Notes under the pieces: generated by a model
The model's database searches: none
Seen by the model: the letters and a program-made list of their open reading frames with translations, nothing else
What the model was told of the DNA's origin: nothing
Shown: piece by piece, positions 35,035-45,900 of the stretch
How the letters are laid out: the number at the start of each line of letters is the position of its first letter
Numbering within the stretch: the stretch's first letter is position 1
Position numbers and translations under genes: made by a program
DNA from: NBLH01 sp050296515
Lineage (GTDB): Bacteria > Bacteroidota > Bacteroidia > Bacteroidales > NBLH01
NCBI GenBank assembly: GCA_050296515.1
Contig: JBNKRJ010000041.1
Span: forward strand, 1 to 64,000
Reading direction: 5' to 3'
DNA: 64,000 nucleotides

Positions 35035-35533
35035 CGTTGTTAGTTTTAAAGTTTATGACAAAGATAAAGTAGCCCGATAAAAGAATTCGTTATCTTTTGT
35101 TAATTAAGGACTAAAAAGTATTTATTTCTCTTAAATTCTTTTCCAAGTCTGCTCCGCCGCTGCATCGTTCAAGTTTGCAACTCGGACTCCAAACTCTCCA
35201 GGTCTTTGACTTACATGCTCTATTTCATTTTTTATTCTTTTCATTTTCAATTTACTCTTGCTTCGCAATTATCGCAGTTGCAAACTGCTTTTATTTTAGG
35301 TCCAAGGCAAACTTGAACCATGGAATCCTCCCTGCATACTTGCACCATCAGGTGAAACATCAGTTAGAATTAACCAATGTTTTTCGTCATAACAATTTGA
35401 TTTTTTGCGACTAAACTACATATATTCCCTCAAATAAAACTCGTTTATTTAAATGCGACTTCATTAATCAAAAATAATTGTGAGAATAAATAAAATAGCT
35501 AATTTTATTTTTCTTACCCAAAATTAAAGCTGA
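35035..35533. other. gene-free stretch with nested inverted repeats
   Basis: 499 bp. GTTCAAGTTTGC (35167-35178) is inverted at 35307-35318, and AGTTTGCAACT (35171-35181) is inverted near 35275-35285. The only long frame (79 codons) is His/Phe-rich, unlike neighbouring proteins, and spans the repeats. I call no gene here. Confidence 0.45.
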
Positions 35534-36634
35534 ATGGATGACCTTAGAATTAAAGTGTGGGGGCTATTCTATTTGTCTAAAAGACAGATGCTTGTATTCG
35601 AAATAATTTTCCTTACACTATTCATTTTATTGACTGTCTTCCTTTTTTCATATGAATTCCCGAAGCATTTAGATAATGATGCTATAAATTTTCATGGAAA
35701 ATATGCTAAATACATTAGCCTGATCTGTACTTTCCTGATTGTTATTGAAACCCAGTTCCTTTGGTCAAAATTTACAAAAATTCAACTCGAAAAAATCAAA
35801 GATCAAAAAGACGAAATCGAAAAACAGAAAATACAAATAGAAAGGCAAAACAAAGATTTAAAGGACAGTATCAATTATGCCAGTAAAATTCAATCAGCAC
35901 TGTTGCCTTCGGTAGGTAAAATGGAGCGGTTACTGAATAACCATTTTCTTTATTTTAAACCAAAAGATATTGTCAGTGGAGATTTTTATTGGGTAGATGA
36001 TTACAAGGGAAAAACAATAGTTGCTGTTGCCGATTGCACCGGACATGGTGTACCTGGTGCTTTTGTAAGTGTGCTGGGAATTTCGTTTTTAAATGATATT
36101 GTTCAAAAAGCAAGCCTTGTTAATGCAAATTTAAATCCTGCAATGATTCTGGATGAACTGTGGGATAAAATGACAGGTGCATTTGCAAAATCGGAAACCG
36201 AAGAAAAAACGTATGACGGAATGGACATTTCGGTTTGCGTAATTGATAAAGAAAAAAAGTCAATTGAATATTCTGGAGCTATGCACCCGATTTATGTTGT
36301 TACAGGCAATGGAAACGGAGAAAGAAAATTGGAACAGTTCCGAACAGATATTCATTCAATTAGTACTCTTCAATCTAAAAAACATTCATACTCTCGATTA
36401 AATGTAGAAGTTAAAGAGGGAGATATGATTTACATGCTGTCTGATGGCTATGCTGATCAATTTGGCGGCTCAAACGGGAGCAAATTTTTACCAAAGAACC
36501 TCAAAAAACTATTAGCAAAGATAGCCGGCGATCCTCTTGAAAAACAGCATCTTACACTCAAAGAAAAAATTACTAAGTGGAAAGGTAGTCATCGGCAAAT
36601 TGATGACATCCTAATCTTGGGGATTAGGGTATAA
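35534..36634 (+). CDS. SpoIIE/RsbU-type PP2C serine phosphatase
   Basis: A 366-residue membrane-bound phosphatase. Two membrane segments lie near 20-80 (MLVFEIIFLTLFILLTVFLF and ISLICTFLIVIETQFLW), followed by a coiled coil (KIKDQKDEIEKQKIQIERQN). The PP2C_SIG domain has DIVSGDFYWVDDY, VAVADCTGHGVPGAF, YDGMDISVCVID and MLSDGYADQFGG, giving the Asp ligands of a two-metal site. Such proteins dephosphorylate anti-sigma-factor antagonists (partner-switching) or similar targets. No partner genes are adjacent, and no sensory domain other than the membrane hairpin is visible. Confidence 0.88.
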   Translation: MDDLRIKVWGLFYLSKRQMLVFEIIFLTLFILLTVFLFSYEFPKHLDNDAINFHGKYAKYISLICTFLIVIETQFLWSKFTKIQLEKIKDQKDEIEKQKIQIERQNKDLKDSINYASKIQSALLPSVGKMERLLNNHFLYFKPKDIVSGDFYWVDDYKGKTIVAVADCTGHGVPGAFVSVLGISFLNDIVQKASLVNANLNPAMILDELWDKMTGAFAKSETEEKTYDGMDISVCVIDKEKKSIEYSGAMHPIYVVTGNGNGERKLEQFRTDIHSISTLQSKKHSYSRLNVEVKEGDMIYMLSDGYADQFGGSNGSKFLPKNLKKLLAKIAGDPLEKQHLTLKEKITKWKGSHRQIDDILILGIRV

Positions 36635-36751
36635 TTTCTATTTTTGCCCTCACTGAGGGATTTTAAATAGGCAACCTGATTGTGACTTAGATAAGTGAAT
36701 GGTTTCTTATGTCCTTAGAATAAAAATAATTGCTGGAAATACCTGTTCATT

Positions 36752-37651
36752 TTGAAAAAATCTCAACTTGCTCATATTTATGGAATTTCGGCCATCTTAT
36801 TCTGGTCAACAGCAGCGGTAGCATTTAAAATTGCATTAACGCACATGGACTTTATCCAGCTGCTTTTTTATTCATCCATTACATCTGGTTTATTACTAAT
36901 TGTTTTCCTAGGATTTAGAGGCGAACTGCTACAATTACTTAGATTTAGCAGGAAGCAATATCTTCATTCAATACTTCTTGGTCTTTTAAATCCTTTTGCC
37001 TATTACCTGGTATTGCTCAAAGCTTATTCGATTTTACCAGCCCAGTTAGCACAGCCACTCAACTACACCTGGCCTGTTATGTTGGTGCTTCTTTCTGCTC
37101 CACTGCTAAAGCAGAAGTTGAAACTTAGAAGTATGGTGGCCATCATCATAAGTTTTTTTGGCGTTTACTTTATTTCTTCACGTGATGCTTATTTTGAATT
37201 TAAAATAGAACAACCTTTTGGAATCTTTCTGGCAACCAGTTGTTCTGTTATTTGGGCATTGTATTGGATTTTTAATGTTAAAGATAAACGATCCGAAATT
37301 TTGAAATTAAGCACTGGGTTTCTTTTCTCAATACCTTTTACCTCTTTAGCTGTTTATTTATTTTCAAACTTTGAACTGCCTGCTACAAATGGTTTACTCG
37401 CAGCTGTTTATGTTGGTTTTTTCGAGATGGGTTTTACCTTTATTCTGTGGATGAAAGCACTGCAAATGCTTGAAAGAAATGATAAACTTAGCAACCTGGT
37501 ATTCATTTCACCATTCTTCGCATTGATATGGATTCACTTGTTTTTAGGGGAAGAAATCTTTAGAACAACAATAATTGGACTAGTTTTTATTATTTTGGGT
37601 ATTTTCGTGCAGCAATATCAAAAAGTTGGAAGACGGAAGACCGAAGATTGA
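36752..37651 (+). CDS. EamA/DMT family transporter
   Basis: A 299-residue inner-membrane protein with about ten hydrophobic segments in two EamA repeats. The first opens with ISAILFWSTAAVAFKIAL and the second with FLATSCSVIWALYWIFNV. DMT transporters export amino acids, sugars or metabolites; the substrate is not predictable. The start codon is TTG (36752), and the frame has no earlier start before an in-frame stop region. It stands alone. Confidence 0.87.
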   Translation: MKKSQLAHIYGISAILFWSTAAVAFKIALTHMDFIQLLFYSSITSGLLLIVFLGFRGELLQLLRFSRKQYLHSILLGLLNPFAYYLVLLKAYSILPAQLAQPLNYTWPVMLVLLSAPLLKQKLKLRSMVAIIISFFGVYFISSRDAYFEFKIEQPFGIFLATSCSVIWALYWIFNVKDKRSEILKLSTGFLFSIPFTSLAVYLFSNFELPATNGLLAAVYVGFFEMGFTFILWMKALQMLERNDKLSNLVFISPFFALIWIHLFLGEEIFRTTIIGLVFIILGIFVQQYQKVGRRKTED

Positions 37652-37739
37652 AAGATACAAAATGGACACATTTTGGACAATGCGCCCTAATAAACTAACT
37701 ATGATGAAAAATAGGTGAGGATTTTCAGTGGGCAGTTCT

Positions 37740-37751
37740 CAGTCGGCAGTC
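37740..37751 (+). repeat. second copy of CAGTCGGCAGTC
   Basis: A 12-nt exact match to the hairpin arm after dnaG (12769-12780), preceded by a related GGCAGT. Here no closing arm of comparable length is obvious. Confidence 0.45.
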
Positions 37752-37891
37752 TGAAATTTATGGATCATTAAATCTTCAATGTACTAATTGTAAAGATGTT
37801 GCAATTAAGTTGAACTAAAGAGAGAAAAAGGAAATGTCTTTTGTTATTTTCAACTAATACCTAATGACAAATAACCAGTGACTTGATTATT

Positions 37892-38443
37892 ATGAGTAAA
37901 GAACGAATCATATTAGGCATAGACCCAGGAACCTCGGTAATGGGATACGGTTTGGTTCAAGCTAAAGGCAATAAGCCTGAAATGCTGGCTATGGGTGTGC
38001 TTGAATTAAAAAAATACACAGATCATTATATTAAGCTGCAAAAGATATTCGCTCGAACACTTCAGTTAATTGATGAATACCACCCGGATGAACTGGCCAT
38101 TGAGGCTCCTTTTTTTGGAAAAAATGTGCAATCGATGTTAAAGCTGGGCAGGGCACAGGGAGTAGCCATGTCGGCTGCATTATACCGAATGATCCCAATT
38201 TTTGAATACGCTCCCCGTAAAATTAAAATTGCCATAACCGGCAACGGAAACGCCTCAAAAGAACAAGTGGCTGCTATTTTAAAAGGCATGTTTCAGTTTA
38301 AGGAAATTCCTCATTTACTGGATGCTACAGATGGACTGGCTGCTGCAGTTTGCCATTTTTATCAAAACAATGCCTTAACACAAGGCGACAGTTTTAAAAG
38401 CTGGAAAGATTTTATTGGGAAAAATCCGGGAAGGGTAAGGTAA
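37892..38443 (+). CDS. ruvC: Holliday junction resolvase RuvC
   Basis: An endonuclease that resolves Holliday junctions with RuvAB. The RNase H-like acidic residues are visible: D11 (LGIDPGTSVMGYG), the IEAPFF Glu, and the C-terminal DATDGLAAAVCH Asp pair. The KxVQSMLKLGRAQG and YAPRKIKIAITGNG motifs are standard. I use the ATG at 37892 (MSKERIIL), because the upstream MII adds nothing conserved. The length of 183 residues fits. Confidence 0.95.
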   Translation: MSKERIILGIDPGTSVMGYGLVQAKGNKPEMLAMGVLELKKYTDHYIKLQKIFARTLQLIDEYHPDELAIEAPFFGKNVQSMLKLGRAQGVAMSAALYRMIPIFEYAPRKIKIAITGNGNASKEQVAAILKGMFQFKEIPHLLDATDGLAAAVCHFYQNNALTQGDSFKSWKDFIGKNPGRVR

Positions 38444-38520
38444 GAAATAATACTATTAATCTTTTATTGGCGCATCAAAATAGGCGAAGACGCTAGCCTC
38501 GCCCATAAATAATAATATGA

Positions 38521-39096
38521 TTACTGATATTCAAACCTAAAATCATCGATATAAATTCGACCGCTTTTCCCTGAAGTAACATAGTTAAATCCTAAATTAA
38601 CGTTTTCAAGGGCTGATAAATTAATCCCTTTAAAAGAAGCCATTGAGACTTTCACCTTTTTCCATTCTTTGGTGACGATAACTGTCTGTGTAGATGGAAC
38701 TAGCGACTCATTCCCATTTATATCCTTAATTTTTATTTCGAATCGTTCGTTTCCATTTGTACCTATTACCCAAAATGATAAATAGGCAACTTTGCTGGTA
38801 TTAAATGCGTTAAGATTCACTCCCCAGCCAAAATATTGTCCCAATTTTAAATTATTCCATTCAATAAATCTTGAAGCACTTTCCTCTTTAATATAATTAA
38901 GATCAGAAGTAAATATCTGAGAGTCAACCCCCTCAGGTTTATTCTTGTCAGGACCAGTATAAAAGAACTCGCTTAGGGTAACATTATCATCAAAATCATT
39001 AATTATAAAATCAGCTGTTTGCGCATTTAAAGCTAGAGTTGATAGAAAGGTTAGAACAAAAATTAATACTAATAAGATAAATGGATTATTTTTCAT
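38521..39096 (-). CDS. exported galactose-binding-fold protein
   Basis: A 191-residue protein with a signal peptide (LLVLIFVLTFLSTLALNAQ). The mature part resembles the CBM11/CIA30-like jelly-roll: FIINDFDD at the start, an YLSFWVIGTNGNERFEIKIKD core, EWKKVKVSMASFKGIN, and the terminal GRIYIDDFRF. Such domains bind carbohydrate or serve as adaptors. No catalytic domain is attached. It is followed on the same strand by another envelope protein upstream (39128-39835), possibly an operon. Confidence 0.72.
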   Translation of the reverse strand: MKNNPFILLVLIFVLTFLSTLALNAQTADFIINDFDDNVTLSEFFYTGPDKNKPEGVDSQIFTSDLNYIKEESASRFIEWNNLKLGQYFGWGVNLNAFNTSKVAYLSFWVIGTNGNERFEIKIKDINGNESLVPSTQTVIVTKEWKKVKVSMASFKGINLSALENVNLGFNYVTSGKSGRIYIDDFRFEYQ

Positions 39097-39127
39097 TTTA
39101 TTTCCTCCAAATTTTAGGGTTTAATAT

Positions 39128-39835
39128 TCAAACTGAGTTTATTGTAACGGTTTTACTTGCTATTTTAACTGCTTTGTTGCTACTTCTGATTAAATACAGA
39201 ACTATTTCCTTTTCTCCCTTTGATGTATACGTGTGTGAAGCCGAATAGCAGTCTATACTAGTTGATGATATCGTATTTTCTTCACCATCACCCCAGGTTA
39301 TTTTTAGCTTGCTTTCTGTAGTTTTTTCAAACCAAATATTTAAACACACTTTTCCGGTAGGGAAAGACTTGAAATCTTTTAAATCACATGGAGTCACAGA
39401 TGTTTTTAATTTAGCTTTTAAGATTTTTTTTTGTGGTTCTTTTTTTTCAGAAGTTATAAATATGTCATTCTTTGTCGTTAGTGTATCTGCTTCAATTTTG
39501 CTTTCGGCTTTTGAGTCATTTGATGTATAAACTAAATATAATGTTGAAAATAAAACTATTACACCAAAACCAATAATTAGAATCTTGATAATAATAGGCC
39601 ATTTTTTGTTCTTTAACTGATTTTCAATTTCTGATAATTCTCCCTCATACTCCAGAATATCTTTCTTTAGCCCATTCACTTCCAATTCGTACCGCATTTT
39701 ATCTTTGGGTGGATCTGTAAGTAGTTTTTTTTGCTCGTACTGCTCTAAAAGAGTATAGCAATCAGCAATAATTTTTTTTAAAGATTTAATTCTATTTTGC
39801 TTGTTGGAAATTGACATACAAGGGTTTTCAAACAT
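39128..39835 (-). CDS. membrane-anchored coiled-coil protein with PKD-like domain
   Basis: About 235 residues. The N-terminal 85 are coiled coil (KIIADCYTLLEQYEQKK..., LEYEGELSEIENQL). One membrane segment follows (IIKILIIGFGVIVLFSTLYLV), then a linker and a C-terminal beta domain with ITWGDGEENTISS and HTYTSKGEKEIVLYL, the classic WGDG...HTY of PKD/Ig-like domains. A cytoplasmic coil and periplasmic PKD are inferred. The start is uncertain: 39874, 39835 and 39817 are all possible, and I chose the middle one. Role unknown. Confidence 0.65.
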   Translation of the reverse strand: MFENPCMSISNKQNRIKSLKKIIADCYTLLEQYEQKKLLTDPPKDKMRYELEVNGLKKDILEYEGELSEIENQLKNKKWPIIIKILIIGFGVIVLFSTLYLVYTSNDSKAESKIEADTLTTKNDIFITSEKKEPQKKILKAKLKTSVTPCDLKDFKSFPTGKVCLNIWFEKTTESKLKITWGDGEENTISSTSIDCYSASHTYTSKGEKEIVLYLIRSSNKAVKIASKTVTINSV

Positions 39836-39880
39836 TATTTTAGGTGTATAAAGGTATTGATTTCTTATTACCAACTAACA

Positions 39881-39910
39881 AAAAATCCCATCAGTTTTGA
39901 TGGGATTTTT
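39881..39910 (-). terminator. terminator after the giant gene, 13-bp stem
   Basis: AAAAATCCCATCA (39881-39893) pairs perfectly with TGATGGGATTTTT (39898-39910) across a GTTT loop. It lies just after the stop codon of the 2242-residue gene and has T runs on both strands. Confidence 0.88.
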
Positions 39911-39935
39911 AAACTAAATAAAATTTATAGGTCGA

Positions 39936-42900
39936 CTACTTCTTTTTATTGCCTGATTTTTTTGAGATATCCTCTTTCTTTTCTTCCACCTTTGTCTGCT
40001 CTTTGTAATACCTTATAACTGCTGATTTTGCAGCAGCAATTACCTCCCGATTTACTTTCTCGGTAATGTGTCCTCGATTTAAGTCTTCAACCATGATGTA
40101 ACCACTGATTAGCAGCAGTTGGACTATCATGTTGTTGATGATCGTTTCTTCATTGTAACCATCGGCAATGTAAAGGTTTTTGCAATCCTGGTAAAACTCT
40201 TCGGCAAACTCAGGAATATTTGGCAGATTCATTAACTGATCCCACGATTCGTAATAATTGTTCATCTCAATATTCAAATTTGGATTAACCAGCAATGGCG
40301 AAAATTCATGGTTTTTATCAACCGGGTGAAATCCTTTCAGGTTCGATAAATCCACCTTTGTTTTCACATCATCAATACGAACAAATTCAGCTTTACGCAT
40401 TTGCTCCAGTTGCCACAAACGGAAGTTATACCGATCAATTTCGGGGCTGATTCGATAACCTTTAAAAATATGGCCATACACCTTTTGAATCAGCTGACGA
40501 ACTTTTTGCTTGTTGGTGTTCAAATACGGGTTTTCAATACGAACTACCTGCATCAGTTTTTTCAATTCTTCTGCTGCTTTTTGAGGCCCGGAAATTTCCC
40601 TCCCTGGTTTTCCCAAATCGGTCGAAAGTACGCCAAATGCAATCCGCTTGCCTTTTCCTTCGCCATATTTTCCACGCAGAATACTCAACAGGTGCTTTCT
40701 ACTTTCGCGCTCGCCATATTCAGAAATAAAAGGCTGCCCACCAGGAGTGCTTGCTAAAGCATTAAACACGCTGTTAAAGAAAGCCCTGTCTAAATAAAAC
40801 TGAATTGTATTTTCTTCTTTATCAACAGCATGAACATCAAACCTGTTTTTAATAATATCGAATTTAATATCGTCAACAATGTACTCAGCATCATTTTTAA
40901 CAAAGGATTCACCTTTGAAAACTCTTCGTACAATGTTCTCAATATCAACCTTATCCATCATTTTATAAGAAGAACAAAGGAAAAATTGCCCGGTTGACGG
41001 AACCAATTCCCAGTCAAGGATATTATCAATATAGTTTCCATGCTCATCCAGTACTTTTACAATGTTTTCTTTGGCCGGATACCTAAGCAATGTACGTTGA
41101 AAGTTTGGATTATCGCCACTAGTCGCCTTTTCCTTTCTTTCACCATGCGAATCACGGTAGAACAGGAAGTTTTCAGGATTATCGTACCTGGTAATACCTG
41201 CTTCTTCTTTTGCATAGTTGCTTGCCGATAGAATGATGTCAATCTTAAACGGCATATTGATATCACACAAGCCGCTGATGGTGCTCCTTGAGTTCAAGTC
41301 AGTTACATTGCTATCGGAACTACTTTGGAATAACGAGTTGTAATATTTGATGTATTCCGGATCAAAGTCAGTAACACGCGAAAAGTCTCCCACTTCGGTG
41401 CCAATTCCATAAATATTTCCTTCTTTATCAGGGAAAATATGGAACATATCGCCAGCAATCAATTTAATAGAACGAATATGCGTTAAATCTTTCTTCAGCC
41501 ACTTTAACATCATGGCTGCCAGCATTTCAGATTTACCAACACCGCTGTCGCCATCAACATGCACTACAAAAATACCCCCATCGTCTTCCTCAATGGCGAA
41601 AAGCGAACCGTGAATTGGTATTCCGCCCATTTCTTTCACTTTTTCATTGATCAAAGTCAAACGTGGTTTTTTAACATTTCCGAAATAGTCAGCTTTATTG
41701 TCAAGTGGGCCTATTAATGTTTTGATTTTACCATTAGGTCCGTCCAAATCAAAGTATCCAACTTTTGGGAATGAAAGCACCTTTGTTGGAGCTCCAAGCA
41801 CATGTACAACATCAGGAATAAAGTTTTGTATTTCTTCCAGCGATGTAATGTCCGGTCCTAACAATCGGTAATTGTCGGATAAGTACTTCATGTATGTTTT
41901 CTGGAAAATAACCAGTTCCTTAAACAATCCTTTGTCCACAATCTTACACCTATAATCCTGTGCATCAATATGTTCTACAAACTTCGAAATTCTGTTTCCA
42001 AAAAAAGATGCCTGTGGTTTTGTTGCAAGGTTTTTAATGTACTCGTTTGGTGAAGCATCTTTTTTAGCTTTAGCTGCTTTTTTATTTTCCTCACGCAACT
42101 GAATTTCCTCTTTGGTCAAATCTACCTTATGGAAGGCATACTCACGCTTCTTGGCATCAGTTGCTTTTCTTGTATGAATTTGCACTGGCTGCTCTGATGA
42201 AATCACCCCACACTTGGTCATCACATCCCTGATCCACTTCAACGAACCATTATTGTAGGTTTCAAGGGCATTCGATTTCATTTCAAAATCTTTATACACA
42301 GTCACCCCGTGCTGAATCATTTCATTAATACCTGAATTCTGAGCTTTATAGACTGTTTCAACAAATCGAAGCAAAGTGTGCGTATAACGACTGTAATATT
42401 CTGTTGCCCGGGTATTATTGATAATGTCAATCAACATCATACTGACTGCCCTCGATTCTTTATGCAGCTCTTTTTGTGTGATTTTGACATCTTTTTGGGC
42501 AATTACTTCATTTAAAATAGCCTTTAGGTCGTTATTTAGAATTTTTGAAATAAAATTGTCAATGAACAATTTTACCTCATCATCTTCAAGGCCTGAAAGC
42601 TCCTGCTCGTATAAGGATAACCTGTTGAATATCAGGTTTTCAAAATGGTTTTTTCGCTTTAGAAGATAGATGTAAAGAATACTATTACTCAATCCAACCT
42701 CCTCAGAAAGAATTTCTTCAGTAAACAAATTAAGGATTAAACCAATGTTTCTTTCAGATAGGCTTAAGCTTCTGAACTTGCCGCTCAACCTGATATTTCG
42801 AACAAAGGCCTCAACATACGATTTTAGCCCGAATTGTTTCGCTGATATTCCACTAATATCCTGAAATTGCTCAATTCCGGTATCCACCAGCTCACTGATA

Positions 42901-45900
42901 CTTGGTTCAATTCCCACGTTTTCGAAAGGAAGATTGAAATGAATCATCAGCTCGCGGATGTGCTTTTTCAGAATCATATTTGCACCTTCCAGTTTTTGCT
43001 GATCGGCAGCTATATCTTTACTGGCATTAAAGGCCATGATTTTGAATTTGCTGTCAGAGAACAAAATATCCTCCAATTCAATCAAAATCTCCTTCATGGT
43101 TGTAAATTCATCAACTCCATCAAGCGAATATGAATTTGGCTGATAATCCAATTTGTTTTCAATAAACTTCAAAATACTTGATTTTCCATACCTTGCCAGA
43201 ATAGTATCGAAACTCAAATGACTTATCTGAGGTATCTTCTTGTAAATCTGCGGCATTAGGTTTTCATAGATTTTTGTAAAAGCTTTGCTCTTTATAAAAT
43301 CCTGAATAGTAGCACACTGACCAATATTTTCGTAAAATTCAAATACCGCATTCTTCGATTCACTAATGGAATTAATAGTAACACCACTCTTTTCAGGGAA
43401 TGAAAGATACAAAGTATCCAGTTTACTGATTTTCAGGCTGTCCAGCTTCTTTTTCGAAATGTTTTTCGTCAGGTAAAAATCGGTCAAAACCTTGTTTACA
43501 AAATCTTTATCCCCGGCATAGCTAAATACCTCTGCAAGAATATCTTCCGTGGTTTTTCCTTTATAATCAGGTGATGTTCTTTTATTATAGTAAGTTACCC
43601 AATAGTTAAAGAAAATCTCCAGGGCATTTTTAAATTCGTTTCCAAATTCTGCGTAGCTTTTTTCGCTGCCTTCCAGGTAATCGCCAAGTGAGAAACGCAT
43701 AAAACCAATCTTGTAAGGAATGATGGCAATGCCACGTTGCTCGGCAAGTTTCTTGGTAAACTTTTCAAGTCCTTGGAACGAAGGGAATTTCTCTAACTGT
43801 AAATTAAAAAGGAAAGAACCATCAGAATCAACCACTGTTGCATATTCCTGGTAGTTATTTTCTTCAATTACTTTTGTTGCAATTTCTTTGGCAAGGTTCA
43901 ATCTTTTACTTGATTCATCTCTAAAGATTTTATTCAGCCTGAAACCATTCAATTCTCTTACCAGTTGTCCCTGGTAGTATTTAAAAAATGGCTTGCCCTT
44001 ATACATAAAATCATCGGGCAAATTAAGCACCTCAAGTTTATCCAAAGCAAGTAACTGCTCTAATAAATAAACATGCAACGGACTGCCTTCGAAAGGCGAA
44101 TACCTGGTGATTTCTTTTCCAGGTGCTTTTTTAGCTTTTATATTCTCCTGATATTTAGCTAGTTCATCTTTTATGCTTTCTTCAATTTTCTTTTTGAAGC
44201 TATAAATAGAAGCATTTTTGGCTAATCTTGCTTCAATGGAATCTTTGATTTTCTTTGCCAGATGCGCTGCCTCAATAATATTCACCAGCATAAATACGGA
44301 GTTAGTATTGCATTTTTCAGGTGGATTTTGCTTCCTGGCGTATTCAATGACCTCCTTTTTCCCGGATGTAGCAATAATAGAGCCTAGTCTGATTCCGGTA
44401 CCACCAAGATTTTTAGTGGTTGACAAAGAAGTAACCAGGTTGATATTTGCATAACTACCAAGATTATTAACTACATATCTCGAAATAGTTCTCCACTTTG
44501 GTTCTTCTGCATCATAAGTTTTAACCCCATCATTATAAGCCTCATCCAAAAAGATGGTAATCTTATTCAGGCTAATGAATTTCAGGAATTCCAGCAATGA
44601 TTCATCATTAAAACTGGTAAAACCTGTTGGATTGGATGGATCGTTAATTACAATTGTTAAATTTTCGCAGAACCTGTCCCAAAGATTTCCAGAATCGTCA
44701 AACAACTGGAAGGTACTCTTCATTCGCTGCAACTTGGTTAGCAACCGGGCAAAATCAATTCTTCCTTCATCATCATTCCCGATTTCCAAATCAAAGGGGT
44801 TCAAATCAAATCGATCATCGGGGAATAAATCCTGGTATTCCCATGATAAGTCCTTGTCATACAATATGTAAGGCCTTAAAGAAGTGTCAGAATGGAACAT
44901 GATATCCCTGATGATCATCTGAACATCATCCGAGATGGATGTTTTATCAAGGTTTGCTAAATCGCTAATAAAGCTTTTGATAATAGCTTGTTCTTCAGGA
45001 GATTTTCTATCGTACCGTTCTTTAATACCCAAATCGATCAGGAAATTGTGAAAACGTCCTGTATTATCCGCTGTATTTTCTGATTTGGTTACAAATTCCT
45101 TGTATTTTTCCAGGAAGAGGTTGATTCCAAAATTCTTATGGAAATGGTTGTGAATTGTCCTGTCATAGTTCGTGGGAATAATATCCAGAATCACCCTGCA
45201 TTGCTCAATAATTTTAGGACTAACTTCCTTTAGCGGTCGTTGCAGTAACCACTCGCCATAAGTTTTAATCTGGTTACGCCCACCACCTTCATTAATGGTT
45301 GCAATATGTATTTCCTTAATATCAGAATAAAAATACTTGCGGGTCCGTTCTTCAAATTCATGAATTAAGTCGATGTTCTGAACCTTGAGCTTTTTAGGAT
45401 CTTTTGTTGCCAGAATAAGATCAATGTAGTCTGCCAGTTTTGTAAGTGCATACTTATCCTTAATGATTTGCTTCGAGAAATCATCAAATTTAAATAGTAC
45501 AATGTCCCGGTCAGGATCGTTTGTTTTTTCAAGCTGATCTTTTTTAAGCTCAGTCAGTTCACTGTCATAATCCTTTATTTTACTAAGAGCCAGCTCTTTA
45601 AACCTTTCAAGACTTTTGGTATTGATTTTATCTAAAATTAGTCTTAGGTTTAACTGACTATTCGCCAAAGCTCCAAGTTTTTTAGTATGGACCTTATTTA
45701 ATGTGTTGATAATTCCATTGTGAAAAGCAAAAACCAACGAAGTATTTGTACTTAGAGATTCAGCAGAATCGTCAATAATAACAATTCTTGTTAAGTATGG
45801 AAACCAATGCCTTTTATTAAAAATGTTCTTTCGCATTGATTTGACTTTAACAAGAAAAAGCGTAGAGTAATCTTCAGCGACCTTATCGTATAGTTCTTCT

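Noticed and set aside
35175..35414. 79-codon frame rich in His and Phe
   Set aside because: It spans the nested inverted repeats, has no signal or motif, and its composition is unlike the neighbouring proteins.
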